64,000 nt of DNA. It comes from Euptelea pleiosperma. Its lineage: Eukaryota > Streptophyta > Magnoliopsida > Ranunculales > Eupteleaceae. A program made the translations under genes and the position numbers. How positions within the stretch are numbered: position 1 is the stretch's first letter; the number at the start of each line of letters is the position of its first letter. The stretch covers positions 16,153,103 to 16,217,102 of the forward strand of contig CM068549.1 of the NCBI GenBank assembly GCA_035048495.1, read 5' to 3'. This document shows, in pieces, positions 34,370 to 46,600 of this stretch. The notes beneath the pieces were generated by a model. The model saw only the letters and a list, made by a program, of their open reading frames with translations. It did no database searches and was not told the origin of the DNA.

Positions 34370-35058
34370 CAAGGTTTGAAGTGTCGGCATTGGCTGTCGG
34401 ATAGGCCACCTCTGATCCCGAGTTGGATCGGTTGAATCGGTCCGATCCGCCGTGATCCGAGACGAGACAAAAAAATCCAAAAATTTGCAGAAAAATTAAA
34501 AAAAATGTGAAAAAAGCATAAAAATTATAAAATCATAATAATATAAGGAAAACAAAATGTTTCAGCCTCTTGGGACAAAAAAAAAACGTGTGAAAAAATC
34601 ATAAAAATTATCAAAAAATAAGAAAAAATTAAATGTTTTGATCAAACCTGAACTTAATCTCATGAATGTTTTAATGATTCAAAGCAACTCGTCGTATCTC
34701 GCTGGAACTTGCCGGATTTTCTCCCCAACTCGAAGTTATTAAACTTTGAAGCTTTGATCTTCACGGATCTACGAGTTTTGAGGGTAGATCTGGCATTTTT
34801 ATACTAGTTTTATGTTTTAAGATGAGTTAAAGAAGGAAATGGGAGAGGAAAACAAGAGAAAATGTGGAAAAAAACGAAAAAAAAAAAAAATCTGATTTTG
34901 TAGTGTTTTTACCCTTTTACTGACGAGTTGAATCGGTAACTCGGCTGGATCGGGTATGGATCATTCGATCCAGCGTGATCCAAGACAAACCTTGGATCTT
35001 TGTCTCGGGTAGCTCTGATCCGGATCCAACTCGGGATCGCTGGATACTTCGAACCTTG
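34370..35058. mobile_element. hAT-type non-autonomous element, 689 bp
   Basis: The termini CAAGGTTTGAAG and (reverse complement) CAAGGTTCGAAG are flanked by perfect 8-bp repeats CATTGAGT (34362-34369, 35059-35066). Subterminal arms (GATCCCGAGTTGGATC / GATCCAACTCGGGATC) are inverted and rich in GATCC phrases. The sister copy shows the empty site at 39173-39180. Confidence 0.9.
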
Positions 35059-35367
35059 CATTGAGTAGGCCTTCATGATAAGAAATCACCAATCACAATG
35101 ATTTTTGGTGTGTAGGTCCACAAAAGTGTGGGCCAAACATTCATAGGGCTAGTGGGCCCGAAGTAGTTTACTACAAGGTAATTTTGTGACTTCTGCGTCA
35201 AAATTTTGAAATCTAAATCAAAGTGGCGTATCAATCCTTGGTCAAACATGCTCTGCATTTGTAATATCCTAACTTACACAAGGGTAAAGTGGGATAAATT
35301 AAAGTAGCAATTACGTGTAGCCCTGGTTGTAATTTAATTAAATCATGACCGGGTACCTAATTTCATT

Positions 35368-35764
35368 GGCTCAACCTCCAGGGACCGGCCTTTTTGACCG
35401 GCTCATGTTACAGGACATAATTTGAGTCACGTGGCACGCGCTTAGAGAACTATGACCGTATGGATGTTTGGCCAATCCCTAGGTATACCTACAAACCAAA
35501 AATCAGCCTGATTAGAGATTTCTCGGCGTTTGATTTAACTTATTTTCATGGGTTGATCTCAACTGTGGGAATTTGAGCAGTATTTGACATACAAAGATAC
35601 AAAGGTTTGAAATCACTAATTAAACTAATTTTTGGTTTGTAGGTCCACCTAGGGATTTTCCAAACATCCATACGGTCATAGTCCTCTAAGAGTGTGCCAC
35701 GTGGCCTATATTATATCCTGTAACTTGAGCCGGTCAGAAAAGGCCGGTCCCTGGAGCCCGACCC
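35368..35764. mobile_element. Mutator MITE, G-box family with different outer ends
   Basis: 397 bp with ends GGCTCAACCTCCAGGGACCG and (reverse complement) GGGTCGGGCTCCAGGGACCG. It is flanked by perfect 9-bp repeats AATTTCATT (35359-35367, 35765-35773). The outer ends are those of the 2660-2865 family, while the inner arms (CACGTGGCACGCGCTTAG, GACCGTATGGATGTTTGGCC) are those of the G-box family. Confidence 0.92.
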
Positions 35765-35837
35765 AATTTCATTGACCTTTCTATGTGATTACATGGTCAA
35801 GCAATCCAACAACTTAGAGCTCATGACTATTTAATAG

Positions 35838-36040
35838 GATCAGGGGACCAACAAACGTGAGCCAACAAGTTCACGTTTATTGTCCGTGGATCCCGAGAAA
35901 CCAACGGTAGTTTTGCTTTTGCACAAGTGGTTTTACTTTTGCAAAAGTGAATGCCATCTCAGCCCTATTAACCACCTTTGGATTCTCGGGATCCACAGCC
36001 AACAACAAATCGTGAACTTGTTGGTTCACTTTTGTAGGTC
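35838..36040. repeat. Foldback element related to the 2660/3732 MITEs
   Basis: GAGCCAACAAGTTCACG and GTGGATCCCGAGAAACCAAC on the left are inverted as GGATTCTCGGGATCCAC and CGTGAACTTGTTGGTTCAC on the right. The inner phrase AGTGAATGCCATCTCAG matches the two earlier MITEs. It is absent from copy B. Confidence 0.7.
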
Positions 36041-36665
36041 ACTATGCCTCTTCCCAGTTTATGTAGAGGACTCTTGTGTCCCTTCCTAGCACAATTTCTG
36101 GGCCCACTGACCACATGGATGTTGAGCCCATCCATTAGTGGCTATATACACACTAAAAATCAGTTAGATTGATGATTTCTAGCCGTTGGATTTTATACCC
36201 AAAAAACATAAATCCAATGGCAAGAATCAATCCTAAAAAATACTAAAATCTTTGGCTATAGATAACCAATTAAGCTGAATTTTGGTATATATAACCACCA
36301 AGGTGTGGGCTAAACATCCATGCAGTTAGTGAGCCCAACATGCGCTATGTAGGGCCACGAAAGTCTGCATTGATCATATCCAAAGTTCTCTCTGCATCTA
36401 TTTTTTTCCCCATAGTATAGTAGTAGTAGGGCTATGTCGTCACTGACCTTAAATTAAGGGCGTCACGAAAATCTAGGGTAAATTTTTTTTTTCTATTAAT
36501 GAGCATCACATGATCTTCTATCAGAGGCCCGTGACATGCACATACATTCTCGGCTCCTTTGGTCGGCCACAAATTTCGGTTATTTAATACATGTATTAGG
36601 TTTACGGTCGTATTGGGTTAGGCAAAATCTTATAGCTGTTTGACCCTAAAATTTAAAAATGAAAG
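36041..36665. repeat. Duplicated segment A, distal part
   Basis: Matches 39181-39745 in direct orientation: CTCTTCCCAGTTTATGTAGA, GGCTATATACACACTAAAAA, CCTTAAATTAAGGGCGTCAC and GGGTTAGGCAAAATCTTA. The segment itself contains an inverted-repeat MITE (36105-36360). No gene. Confidence 0.85.
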
Positions 36666-37359
36666 TAGTACGTCACTATACAGTTGGAGGCCATCGACCA
36701 TTGGATTCAAGAGTTTCACGGTCCTCCATGAGGCAACTACTGCAAAGACAAAATAGTGGTTGCCTTAGTAGACCGTGGATGAATCCAACGGTCAACGACA
36801 TTGTTTTTCCTGATAAGTATAAACTTTACTATAAATAAGAAGAACCAAAACAAAGCCAGATGGGTTACCGTCTTAAAAAATAGAAAACGGACAACGAAGA
36901 TAGAGAAAGACAGCAAAGAGTCCTGTTTCTCCTCTAAACAACAAATTCTTCCACCGAAAAACAAAATCTTCGTAGAACTTAGACCATTCGTTACCACGCA
37001 ATTTTCATTGTGTGCTTAGTCATCCCTTGGTGCCTTTTAGGTATCTTTCAATATGACTTGCTTATCCCAGGCAAAAAATCTACTTCGGAAGCAGAGTAGT
37101 TGTCTTTTTTTGTGGGCTATCAGCCCTCTTTGATCATGAAGATCACTTCCCTCTTTCTTTTGAATCGGCCTCACCACCCTCGTACACAAGTGAGTGTTTT
37201 CGTGTGTAGTGGTGAGGCTGAGGTGGTGAGTCCGTACAAATTCCACGTGCCGAGATCTGCTGCCCTGTCATTTCCTTCGATGACAAGGCCCAGTCATCAA
37301 AGTTTTATCCGGGCTCAGGGGACCCCCTTTTTTCTTACCCCTCTCGGTGTTCGTGTGCT
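36666..37359. other. Spacer between duplicated copies
   Basis: A small inverted repeat (GACCATTGGATTCAAGAG ... GTGGATGAATCCAACGGTC) lies at 36691-36800. At 37309-37365 there is the left half of a GGGTCGGG-family MITE (CTCAGGGGACCCCCTTTTTT). Short ORFs are not recognisable. Confidence 0.4.
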
Positions 37360-37780
37360 CCACTGTGGAACAACCCAATGTTGTAACGTACACAATGGGG
37401 TCAAAGAAATCAAAACCGTTACATGTTTGTACTTTTTGCTCTGTACTTCAGAGATTTTTAAACTTTTAGCAACTGAACTTGGGAAAAATCTATCATACCG
37501 AAATTTTGATGCCGAAGTCCATCAATTTGCCACGTAGTAAACTCTTTCGAGCCCACTGACTCCATGAATATTTGGCCCCCATCTTTGTGGACCCACACTC
37601 CAAAAATCAGAGTGATTAGTGATTTCTAGCCATTGAATTTGAGCACTTTTTGATAATGGGCTTGGAACCACTTCATAGGCAAGTTCATAAAGCCCATGAT
37701 GAAAAGTGCTCAAACCTACGGCTAAAATCACCAATCACGATGATTTTTGGTGTGTAGGTCCACCAAGATGTCGGCCAAAT

Positions 37781-38172
37781 CATGGTTTTAAAAACGGCCG
37801 TTTAAACCGTAACGCCCCAAGCCCGTTTCCGTTAAAACTGTTTAAACACGTTTTATCGATTTTGAAAAAAACGGCCGTTTTTTTTTGTTTTAACGGCGGT
37901 TAAAATAGTTTAAACAGCCGTTTAATTCTGAAAATTTTGTGAAAAAAAACAGCCGTTTAATTTCCGTTAAATTCAGTTTTTTTTTATAATTTTCAAATTT
38001 CAAAATTTGAATTTCAGCACCATTTTTTCCCTTTTTTCCATTAAAACCCGTTAAATCCATTTAATTCCGTTTTCCCCATTTTTTTCCATTTTTACCCCTG
38101 GCCGTTTCAATCCGTTTTAACGGTAACGCCCCCAGTCCATTTAACCGTTAAAACGGCCTCCTTTAAACCTTG
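37781..38172. mobile_element. hAT MITE (CAAGGTTTAAA family), copy 4
   Basis: 392 bp with termini CATGGTTTTAAAAACGGCCG and (reverse complement) CAAGGTTTAAAGGAGGCC. It is flanked by perfect 8-bp repeats GGCCAAAT (37773-37780, 38173-38180). It sits inside an older inverted-repeat MITE (about 37480-38226) that itself interrupts copy B. Confidence 0.93.
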
Positions 38173-38747
38173 GGCCAAATATTCATGGAGTCAGTGGGCC
38201 CGAAAAAGTCTACCACGTGCCAAATTGAGGGTACTTGCCCAAACCTGCGGGAAATAAGAGAAATTTGGCTGACAGCTACCTATAATATGAGCAACGCGGC
38301 ACACTTTTAGAGGACACTGACCGTGTGGATGTTTGTCCAATCCTTTGGTGGACCTACAAAGTTACAAACCAAAAATTAGCCTCGCTACTGATCCGTACGT
38401 GGTTAATAATGCTCAAATTCCGAGGTTAAAAATCAACCCATGAAAACGACTCCAATCCAACGTTTACAAGTCACTAGCCAGTCTAATTTTTGGTTTGTAT
38501 GTCCACCTAAGGATTGGCCAAATATTCATAGGTGCAGCATCCTCTAAGAGTGTGTCACGTGGCTCATTGTGGGCGGTATGGTCAGTGAAGTTTAATCCAA
38601 GAGTCCAAGTAGGACTTAGTGAACCACCGTCTGCGGTAAGCAAAGTCCATCAAATTGCCGCGTGGCATATCCTTTTGGCCCATTGACCCATGAACGTACG
38701 GCCCACACCTTCGTTGACCTACACACCAAAAATCGGTGTGATTGGTT

Positions 38748-39149
38748 GAGAAAACGCTCACACCTGTGTGTGAGCAAAGCCGATCACACATCACAATATG
38801 AGCCACGTAGCATACTCTTAGAGGACGAAGACCGTATGGATGTTTGGCTAGTTCCTGGGTGGACTTGTAAGCCAAAAATTAGCATGATTAATCATTTCTA
38901 AGCGTTGGATTGGAGTCATTGGCATGGGTTGATTTTAACCGTAGAATTTGGAGCATTATTGACCATTATTTGGGGTTACTATATCCAAAGGTCTGACGTA
39001 ACTAATCAGGCTGATTTTTGGTTTGCAGGTCCAACAAGGGACTGGCCAAACATCCATACGGTCATCGTCATCTAAGAGTATGCCACGTGTCTCATATTGT
39101 GGTGTGTGACCGGCTTTGCTCACACACAGGTGTGAGTGAAGGTTTACTC
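38748..39149. mobile_element. Mutator MITE, G-box family, in copy B
   Basis: The ends GAGAAAACGCTCACACCTG and (reverse complement) GAGTAAACCTTCACTCACAC lead into arms GTGTGTGAGCAAAGCCG / CGGCTTTGCTCACACAC. The flanks are imperfect (ATTGGTTGA / ATCGGTATT). Copy A has the uninterrupted sequence (GAGATTGGTATC, about 34336-34347). Confidence 0.85.
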
Positions 39150-39745
39150 ATCGGTATTAGGTAATTTCTAGCTATTGAGTAGGTCTATGCCTCTTCCCAG
39201 TTTATGTAGAACGAGGACTCTTGTGTCCCTACATAGCACTATTTCTGGGCCCACTGACTACATGGATGTTGAGCCCACCACTCATGAGTGGCTATATACA
39301 CACTAAAAATCAACTTCATTGATGATTTATAGCCGTTGGATTTTATACTCAAAAACATAAATCCAATGGCAATAACCAATCCTAAAAAATGCTAAAATCT
39401 TTGGCTAGAGATAACCAATTAGGCTGAATTTTGGTATATATATCCACCAAGGGGTGGGTTAAACATCCATGCGGTTAGTGATCCCAACAAAATGCGCTAT
39501 GTAGGTCCACGAGAGTCGTCTTCATCGACCGTATCCAAAGTTCTCTATGCATAATATAGTAGTACTAGGGCTATCTCGTCACTGACCTTAAATTAAGGGC
39601 GTCACGAAAATCTAGGGTAATATTTTTATCTATTAACGAGCATCACATGATCTTCTAAGCTGAGAGAGACCCGTGACATGTATTAGGTATACGCCCTTTT
39701 GGGTTAGGCAAAATCTTAGAGCTGTTTGACCTAAAAATAGAAAGG

Positions 39746-41012
39746 AATGAGGGCCCAGCGTCCTTGATCGTAGGGCTCTGGTTTTCACATCTTGGGCCTT
39801 GGACTGGATTCATCTTGATTGACTCGAATCTTCATGATGGTTCGGATAAAAGTTATCATGGACCCTACGTGTTCATCTGGAGCAAAGTATCTGCCGGTCA
39901 TTTCTCGGCCCAAAATTGCACTTGGGCCCCTTTGCAGGTCTTCTGGGCCCCCATGCCCACACCTTGTTTTAAGATGACGATATGGCCATGTAATTGTGTG
40001 AGCACAAGTGACTCACGAATCTTGAATATCATAGATGGGAACTCGTCAGGTCCCTATCAGATTGACCAAACGAACGGTCTGCCAAATGACACCAGTATAA
40101 GAGTTTGTGGGGAGATTTTTTTTTTATGCATGGAAAATTTGATTCAGTCAATGACTGAACCGCATTTTTTGTGGGCCCACGGAACGAAAGGATGCTTGGC
40201 CCACCCCTCGGTGGAGATACAAATCCAAAAGCAGCTTGATTGATGATTTCTAGCCGTTGGATTTAGAGCCCGAAAAACTTGCTTGAATCAAACAGCTAGA
40301 ATCACTCCTAAGAAAGTGCTAAAATCTAATGTCTAGGGATTACTAATCAGGCTGATATTTTGTGTGTATATCCACAAAGTGGTGGACTGAACATCCATAT
40401 GGGCAGTGGGCCCAAAAAAAATGCATTACTTAGGGCCACTAATCGAAGCATCAAAATATTTTCCGGGTGGTGGTGCGAAAGAAGAAAATCGAGTGGTGGA
40501 ACTACCATTAAATGGGTCCCACGGAAAAGATTAATGTAAATAATTGTCCCGATCTAATGATCACAACCATCATATTTGGTTTGACCAACCTAAAGAACAC
40601 TGTAGACGGTTATGATCCACACAGAAGCAAAGCACTAAATCCGGAGCATTAAAATTGCTGGTTCTTGGTCATGGTCCTGCCCCTATGCGTGTGCACCCAC
40701 GAATCTTAATTTATAGAGCACATGTGTAGTCTATACGACAAGGACATCTGCCAAAAGAAATTTGCCAAGTGTCATGCGCGTGCACAACTAGGCTAGCCAA
40801 TAACAGTTAAGGGTGGCAATGGGTGGGTCGGGTTTAAACCAATAAATCCAACGACCTATTTTTACTGGTTCAGTACCCTTTGGCGCCGTACCCGAATATA
40901 GCAACTAGGAGTAACCAAACCCGTTCAGGACCGCAACAGTGGCACCCGTTAGGTTTGTAACTCGATGCACCACAACCTGTAGCATCATTGATTGGTATGA
41001 AGTGTTTAGGAC
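39746..41012. other. Spacer with inverted-repeat MITE
   Basis: 40155-40450 is a MITE-like inverted repeat (GTGGGCCCACGGAACG, GATGATTTCTAGCCGTTGGA on the left; AGTGGGCCCAAAAAAA on the right). The 159-codon ORF at 39764-40243 runs into this MITE and has no recognisable domain. I do not call it a gene. Confidence 0.45.
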
Positions 41013-41416
41013 CATGGTTTTAAAAACAGCCGTTTAAACGGTAACGCCCCAAGCCCGTTTCCGTTAAAATCGTTTAAACACGTTTTATCGGTTTTGAAAA
41101 AAACGGCCGTTTTTTTTTTTTGTTTTAACGGCCGTTAAAATCGTTTAAATGGCCGTTAAAATCGTTTAAACAGCCGTTTAATTCTGAAAATTTTGTGAAA
41201 AAAAACAGCCGTTAAATCCATTAAATTCTTTTTTTTTTTAATTTTCAAATTTCAAAATTTGAATTTCAGCACCATTTTTTCTGTTAAAATCCGTTTAATT
41301 CCGTTAAATTCCATTTTTCCAGTTTTTTTCCATTTTTGCCCCTGGCCGTTTCAATCCGTTTAAATGGTAACGCCCCCAGTCCGTTTAACCGTTAAAACGG
41401 CCTCCTTTAAACCTTG
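41013..41416. mobile_element. hAT MITE (CAAGGTTTAAA family), copy 5
   Basis: 404 bp with termini CATGGTTTTAAAAACAGCCG and (reverse complement) CAAGGTTTAAAGGAGGCC. It is flanked by perfect 8-bp repeats TTTAGGAC (41005-41012, 41417-41424). Very close to copy 4 in sequence, which suggests recent activity. Confidence 0.95.
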
Positions 41417-41794
41417 TTTAGGACTACTCATCCCTGAAATGGGTCAATTTGGCTAATGACATCTGTCCATGTTGGCTACAAATTGTGAAATAAAGATTCT
41501 CGAGATTTGCACCTAAGGCCCTGCTTGGTATTGCCGTAACTATTTATTTGCAAATGTTTGCAGCATGTTTTTTTTGCATTTTTAGGTGCTTGGTTGTACC
41601 CCACCATTATTCGCCTGGGTAAATATTTATGGTGGGTCCATATTGTTTTCGGTTTGAGCTACTAATGTTTGCAGCCATTTGGCTGCAAACATTCACTTTT
41701 CAGGCTCGAGCTTCCTTGAAATATATATACTTAAAAAAAGGTGGTGAAATTGAAATGTCGGTCTCTCTCTTCGTCCATTGCTTACTGCCTATAA

Positions 41795-42162
41795 TGACCA
41801 GCCCCGATGACTGCCCACAATATCAGCCATGTGGCACACTTTTAGAAGACGCTGACCATATGGATGTTTGGCCAATCCCTTGATGGGCCTGCAAGCCAAA
41901 ACTCAGCTTAATTTGTTATTTCAAATCTTTGGATCCTACTACCCAAATAATGGTCAATAATGTTCAAATTCTGACTGTTAAAATCAACCCGTGAAAATGG
42001 CTCCAATCCAACACTTAGAAATCACTAATTAGGTTGATTTTTTTATTTGTATGACCACTTAGGGACTGGCCAAACATTGATAAGGTCAGCATCCTCTACA
42101 AATGTGCCACGTGGCTCATATTGTGGGCAGTAATTGTGGAGAGTCAGCGAAGTTTTACTCCA
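41795..42162. repeat. G-box-family MITE, nearly full length
   Basis: The left arm (CAGCCATGTGGCACACTTTT, GACCATATGGATGTTTGGCC) and right arm (GGACTGGCCAAACATTGATA, GCCACGTGGCTCATATTGTG) end in GTTTTACTC. The left terminus is damaged. Confidence 0.7.
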
Positions 42163-42425
42163 AGATGGACATACATACCAAAAAAATAGGCTTTTTAGTG
42201 ATTTCTAAGCGTTGTGTATTTGAGTCATTTTCATGGATTGACTTTTAACCATGGAATTTGACATTATTTGGAGTACGAAGATCCAAAGGTTTGAAATCAC
42301 TAATCAGGCTGATGTTTAGTTTGTAGGTCCACTTAGGGATTGGCCAAACATCCATACGGTCAACATCCTCTAAGAGTATTCCACGTGGATGCTATTGTGA
42401 GCAGTCAACAAAGTTATACTGAGTC
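42163..42425. repeat. G-box-family MITE, left arm truncated
   Basis: Directly abuts the previous copy. It has ACCAAAAAAATAGGC, then the full right arm AATCACTAATCAGGCTGATG, GGGATTGGCCAAACATCCAT and TCCACGTGG. Confidence 0.65.
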
Positions 42426-43194
42426 TGACCCTTGGGCTATAAAAAATCATATCATTTCTCCCATCTTTAAGTTTTAATCAAATATAAATACTTTATTGTA
42501 TTTTTAATGAAATGAGTTCTTCGCTTTTTTTTTTTTTGTTTTCTTGGTTTGGGTTTTTTCTCTGTTGTTTAAAACTTGATGAAGAGGGTGGGGTTAAAAA
42601 TTTGAGTCCGTCTAGAGTTACACCCATTTCTTACATCCACTTCTTACACCCGGTGTTGGGGCCCACATGGAGATCGTGTTGGACAATCCAACTGCACAAT
42701 GAGTTTTTCATACTATGGTTACCCTACATTATGGGTCTGCAAGTGACTTGGCAAAGTTGTTAGAAGGACATGGGCACTATGCGAGGCCCCGTCTTGGAGA
42801 GTCACCCCCATGTAGGCGTGTGTAAGAAAGCCCTGAATGTTGAAACACATTAACACCATTCATTGATTTAGGCCGTGCTTGGAATCCAATAAATATTTAC
42901 AGGATGCAAATATTTACCTCTACAAATATTTGTAGTTATAAAGGTTTACAGTTGCAAACATTTTCTATAGCTAGGTATTAACCTGTATCCATTGCAAATA
43001 CTTTCCACCGCTTGGGTAGAGGGTGCAATGCAAATATTTTCATAATTCTTGCGTGTTCAATGAATCCAAAATAGGAGAGGGAGATCACCCACATACAAGG
43101 TCAATGGAACTACATGATCAACGGAACAAATGGAATCATTAGATAATCAAGGCATGCAAGTTGATTTTGGGCGGGACCCAGTGATAGGTGGTCC
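42426..43194. other. Spacer, no gene seen
   Basis: Poly-T tract near 42525. 42885-43040 repeats CAAATATTT phrases, many of them palindromic (AAATATTTAC, CAAATATTTG). No coding signal. Confidence 0.35.
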
Positions 43195-43600
43195 GATTTT
43201 AATGGATTTTAACGATTTTAACGGAAAAAAGTGGTGTTGAAATTCAAAATTCAAAATTCAAAATAAAAAAAAAAAATAGAATTTAACGGAAATTTAATGG
43301 TTTTCTTATACCCCTCTTGTCTTATATGGCTTCAATAATGAGTGGCTGAGATCCACTATGCTTCATATCGATGGCTGACAGTAACTCCCACCCGATTTTA
43401 ACAAACACTTTGTCAGAAAGTGCCGCGGGCACGGGCCACCCACACATATATCAAGACAACTCAGTTGTATTCTCTTATCTTATCCATCCATCTAATGTGG
43501 ACGGTTATATAAAGAGTGGTTGAGATCAAATCTATCGATCTAATGTGGACGGTTAGATTTCAGCCACTCAATCCACCTCATTTGACTTCAATTTATTCAA
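43195..43600 (+). repeat. hAT MITE fragment and Helitron debris
   Basis: 43195-43310 has hAT MITE phrases (GATTTTAACGATTTTAACGG, GAATTTAACGGAAATTTAA). 43310-43590 matches part of the Helitron array read on the opposite strand (CAAACACTTTGTCAGAAAGT, GCACGGGCCACCCAC, ATCTAATGTGGACGGTTAGA). The 3' CTAG is lost. Confidence 0.65.
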
Positions 43601-46600
43601 AATTAAAATTTTCAGAATAAGCGTACTCATCAAGTGAAGAGTTGCTGATTGTGGCGCCAACATCTGCTTTCGAAATGTGACAGGCAAATGTTCTGTTGAT
43701 GGAACCCGAAGAGCGCCAACTAAAGTTCTTATTATGCTTCTTTGGAACATGTGTAGTAGCTAATGTTCTTTTAGAGAGTGAATTGGAGTTGATGACCACG
43801 ATTTAAGGAGATTGGTGTAGATGTGCGCCATTTTTACTGAGAGAACATTTTGACATTCTCTCGAGGGATTTGGGGAAGAAATCAAGGCCAAATGAGATTG
43901 TTGGAAGGAGAGATGTATTTGTTGGAAGGGAGATTTTAGGAGGGAATTTGAAACATTATAGATTGAAGACCACAACCATTGTTGTGGTCTTCAACATCTT
44001 TGTCAAAGACCACAACCATTGTTGAACCAGTATGGTTTTGAATATGCATCCTTAACATACATCTAAAAAATAAAGAATTTTTTATTAGTAATAGTTACGA
44101 AGTTTTAGTAAAAAAAATTCATAAAGTTTACCTTAGAGTTTGATATGGTATTGGAATTTGGCATGAGCTTGAAAGTAGTAGTGTTGTTTTCAATTATATA
44201 TGATATATATATATATATATATATGGCAGCTCAAATGGTTGGTGTGTATCCTCCTCTTTCGAGAGGTGGTGGGGTCAAACCCACACAGGTAGATTTCCTC
44301 CTTTGAATAGTGAGCCAGGAGTAGAAATCCCCTTTATCGGCTTGACCGGGTCCGTATAGGTTTCACCTGCCAATCCGTGGGGCCCTCCCACGATGGTGAC
44401 TACAAAAATAAAAAAAAAAAAAAATTATGATATATTTTTCCTGTTTGACATATTTTTATAGTTGTAATTTATTTCTATTTTTAAGTATAGAGGGTTGAAA
44501 CACAACAGTACATGGCGTGCCAAAAATGACTAATCTCTAACCTGATGTATTAAAAAAGTTTCAGCCAGTATACGAACTTTCCCATTAGAATATTATAGTC
44601 ATACATATATAGGTCACCCAGAATTTCTTATTATTGGCTATTAGCAGCATTACCCAAACCCGATACGTGAATCGTGTTGAAGCTTGATGGTGCAACATTA
44701 TGAAACCCATGACTGGAATGTTCAGGTGGACTTATCTGCAACTCTTGTGAACATTTCTGTACAAGTTTTCATCGGTTCGTGGGTATGGCTGCTAACAACA
44801 AAACTAAGGCTTGGTCTGTACTACTTGGCAGAGATTGTAGCCTTCTCTAATGTTAAAAAAGTGTATGAAAATTAGCAAGTATACATAGGGTCTGCACAAA
44901 ATATTGATGAATTGGGGTTGTGGGTTTATTTAGCTGTTTGGATCTTTAGTTTTTTTATATTCAAAAACTTAGTTACTGTAAAACCATATGAAGGAGACCA
45001 AATAAGTGTGTTCTATATAGGCTTTTATGGAATGAACAATCCTTTAATTTCCTCAATCAGTACATATTAGGCGTGTTGCATCTGTATGCTACCTATAAAG
45101 AGTCTGCTAAGAACCTGAATGAGGATCATGTGGTGGTAGTTTGGAAAATTGGCACTGTAAAGTGGTTCGAGCTTATTCTACTTTTCAATGTATGGAGGAG
45201 TGGGATTTTACAATATCGTTTGTTATTTTTATGCTATGTAATTAACATAGACCCGTACATATGTGTTGGAGTGAGCCATTGATACAAAATGTCAAGCACG
45301 CTTATCCCCGATACTATGATACGCTCAATTAAGAAAGTGTGAGACATACATTAAAATCACAGAAACAATAGTAAAAAATATTTCAAAAAAATTGAGTTTT
45401 GCTTGAAAAGGAGTATGAGCATGTGTTTGACATGTAAGTATGATAAGGTTGATATTGAGCTTGAAATTGGTCCATGAGGCTGAAGCTAAGCTTGATAGGT
45501 ACAAAATTGATCCTTTGCAGCTATCATTTTTGTCTTTTTTAGATCATTGAGGTTGCTTTGAATGTCATCAAATGCTCTCATGAGATATTAAAGTAAAGAT
45601 ATTAAAGATAACATCAAAAGATTTAAAAGCTTACACATTGTAGGGAGAGTTATCCATGCTATAGCTATATTCTCTAGATTGTAGACTTCTTCATGGAGGG
45701 AAACAAAAATGAATATTATAGTGACCTAACAACTATTTCGGATTGAGAACGACACAGAGATAGTCTCTGTTGAGAACGACACAGATATAGTCTCTGGTTG
45801 GTTTGGTTAATTGACTGTATCCCATCATGAGGCAACCCCCTGACTAAAAAGGGGTGTTGATGGGCAAATGGACAAACTGACCATGATTCCATACACTTTA
45901 CCTATGTGTATATAATCTGAAACTCTAACTGAGTACCCAAATATGAATCTTTCGATCTGCAACTCTATTGTTTGGTTTGACTCATTTTGATTGATATTGC
46001 ACCCAATTTATCTAATAAAATTAGCTAGATCGATGAAGCTGAATAAAAGGTGAATTCCTTCTTGGTGCCCAGCAACATCCCAAAATAATGCTAGTGTGGA
46101 TCTTTAAACCTGTATCTTAAAAGCTTGGTTTACAGTGATGTTGGGCAAATGGGTCATGTTTATAGTGCTGGCTGGTAATTTTTAATGAAACATAATAAAA
46201 AGAGAATGGTGCATTTTCCTAGGATATTGTTAAAGGTTAGTTTATATTTTATATCCATGTGGTCCTACTATTAGAGATCAAAGTGAAACAGGTAAAACAT
46301 TTTTGAGTCAACCACTAAACATCCCACTCTTTAGGACTTACGCATACAATATTCCTACATTTTCCATGATAATATGCACTAATAGAAGCAGTCTCCTGAA
46401 TCCCATGACAGATTGTCAAAATTTCAGCTTAGGCATGTTGACGCAAAATTCTACTATGTTTTATAACATCTAATAATAGTTGAATGTTTATTGTATAACC
46501 ATGATTTCCTTTTTATGGATCCACTTGTCAATATAAATTAGGAACGATGAATTTTCCTTGTTACCAATTGAAAAATATTTCAATTTTAGCCAATCTGGGT

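Larger units (their letters stand above)
37366..39745. repeat. Duplicated segment B
   Basis: Direct, diverged duplicate of 30527-36665. Matching blocks are 37366-37476 (to 30943-31055 plus 33143-33165), 38226-38747 (to 33160-34346) and 39150-39745 (to 34347-34369 plus 36041-36665). Insertions differ between the two copies, which gives empty sites in both directions. Confidence 0.88.

Noticed and set aside
37100..37537. 145-codon plus-strand frame
   Set aside because: It crosses a MITE fragment and the duplicated segment B, with no domain. Its second half is repeat DNA.
39764..40243. 159-codon open frame on the plus strand
   Set aside because: It runs into an inverted-repeat MITE, shows no domain or signal, and has no splice or promoter context.
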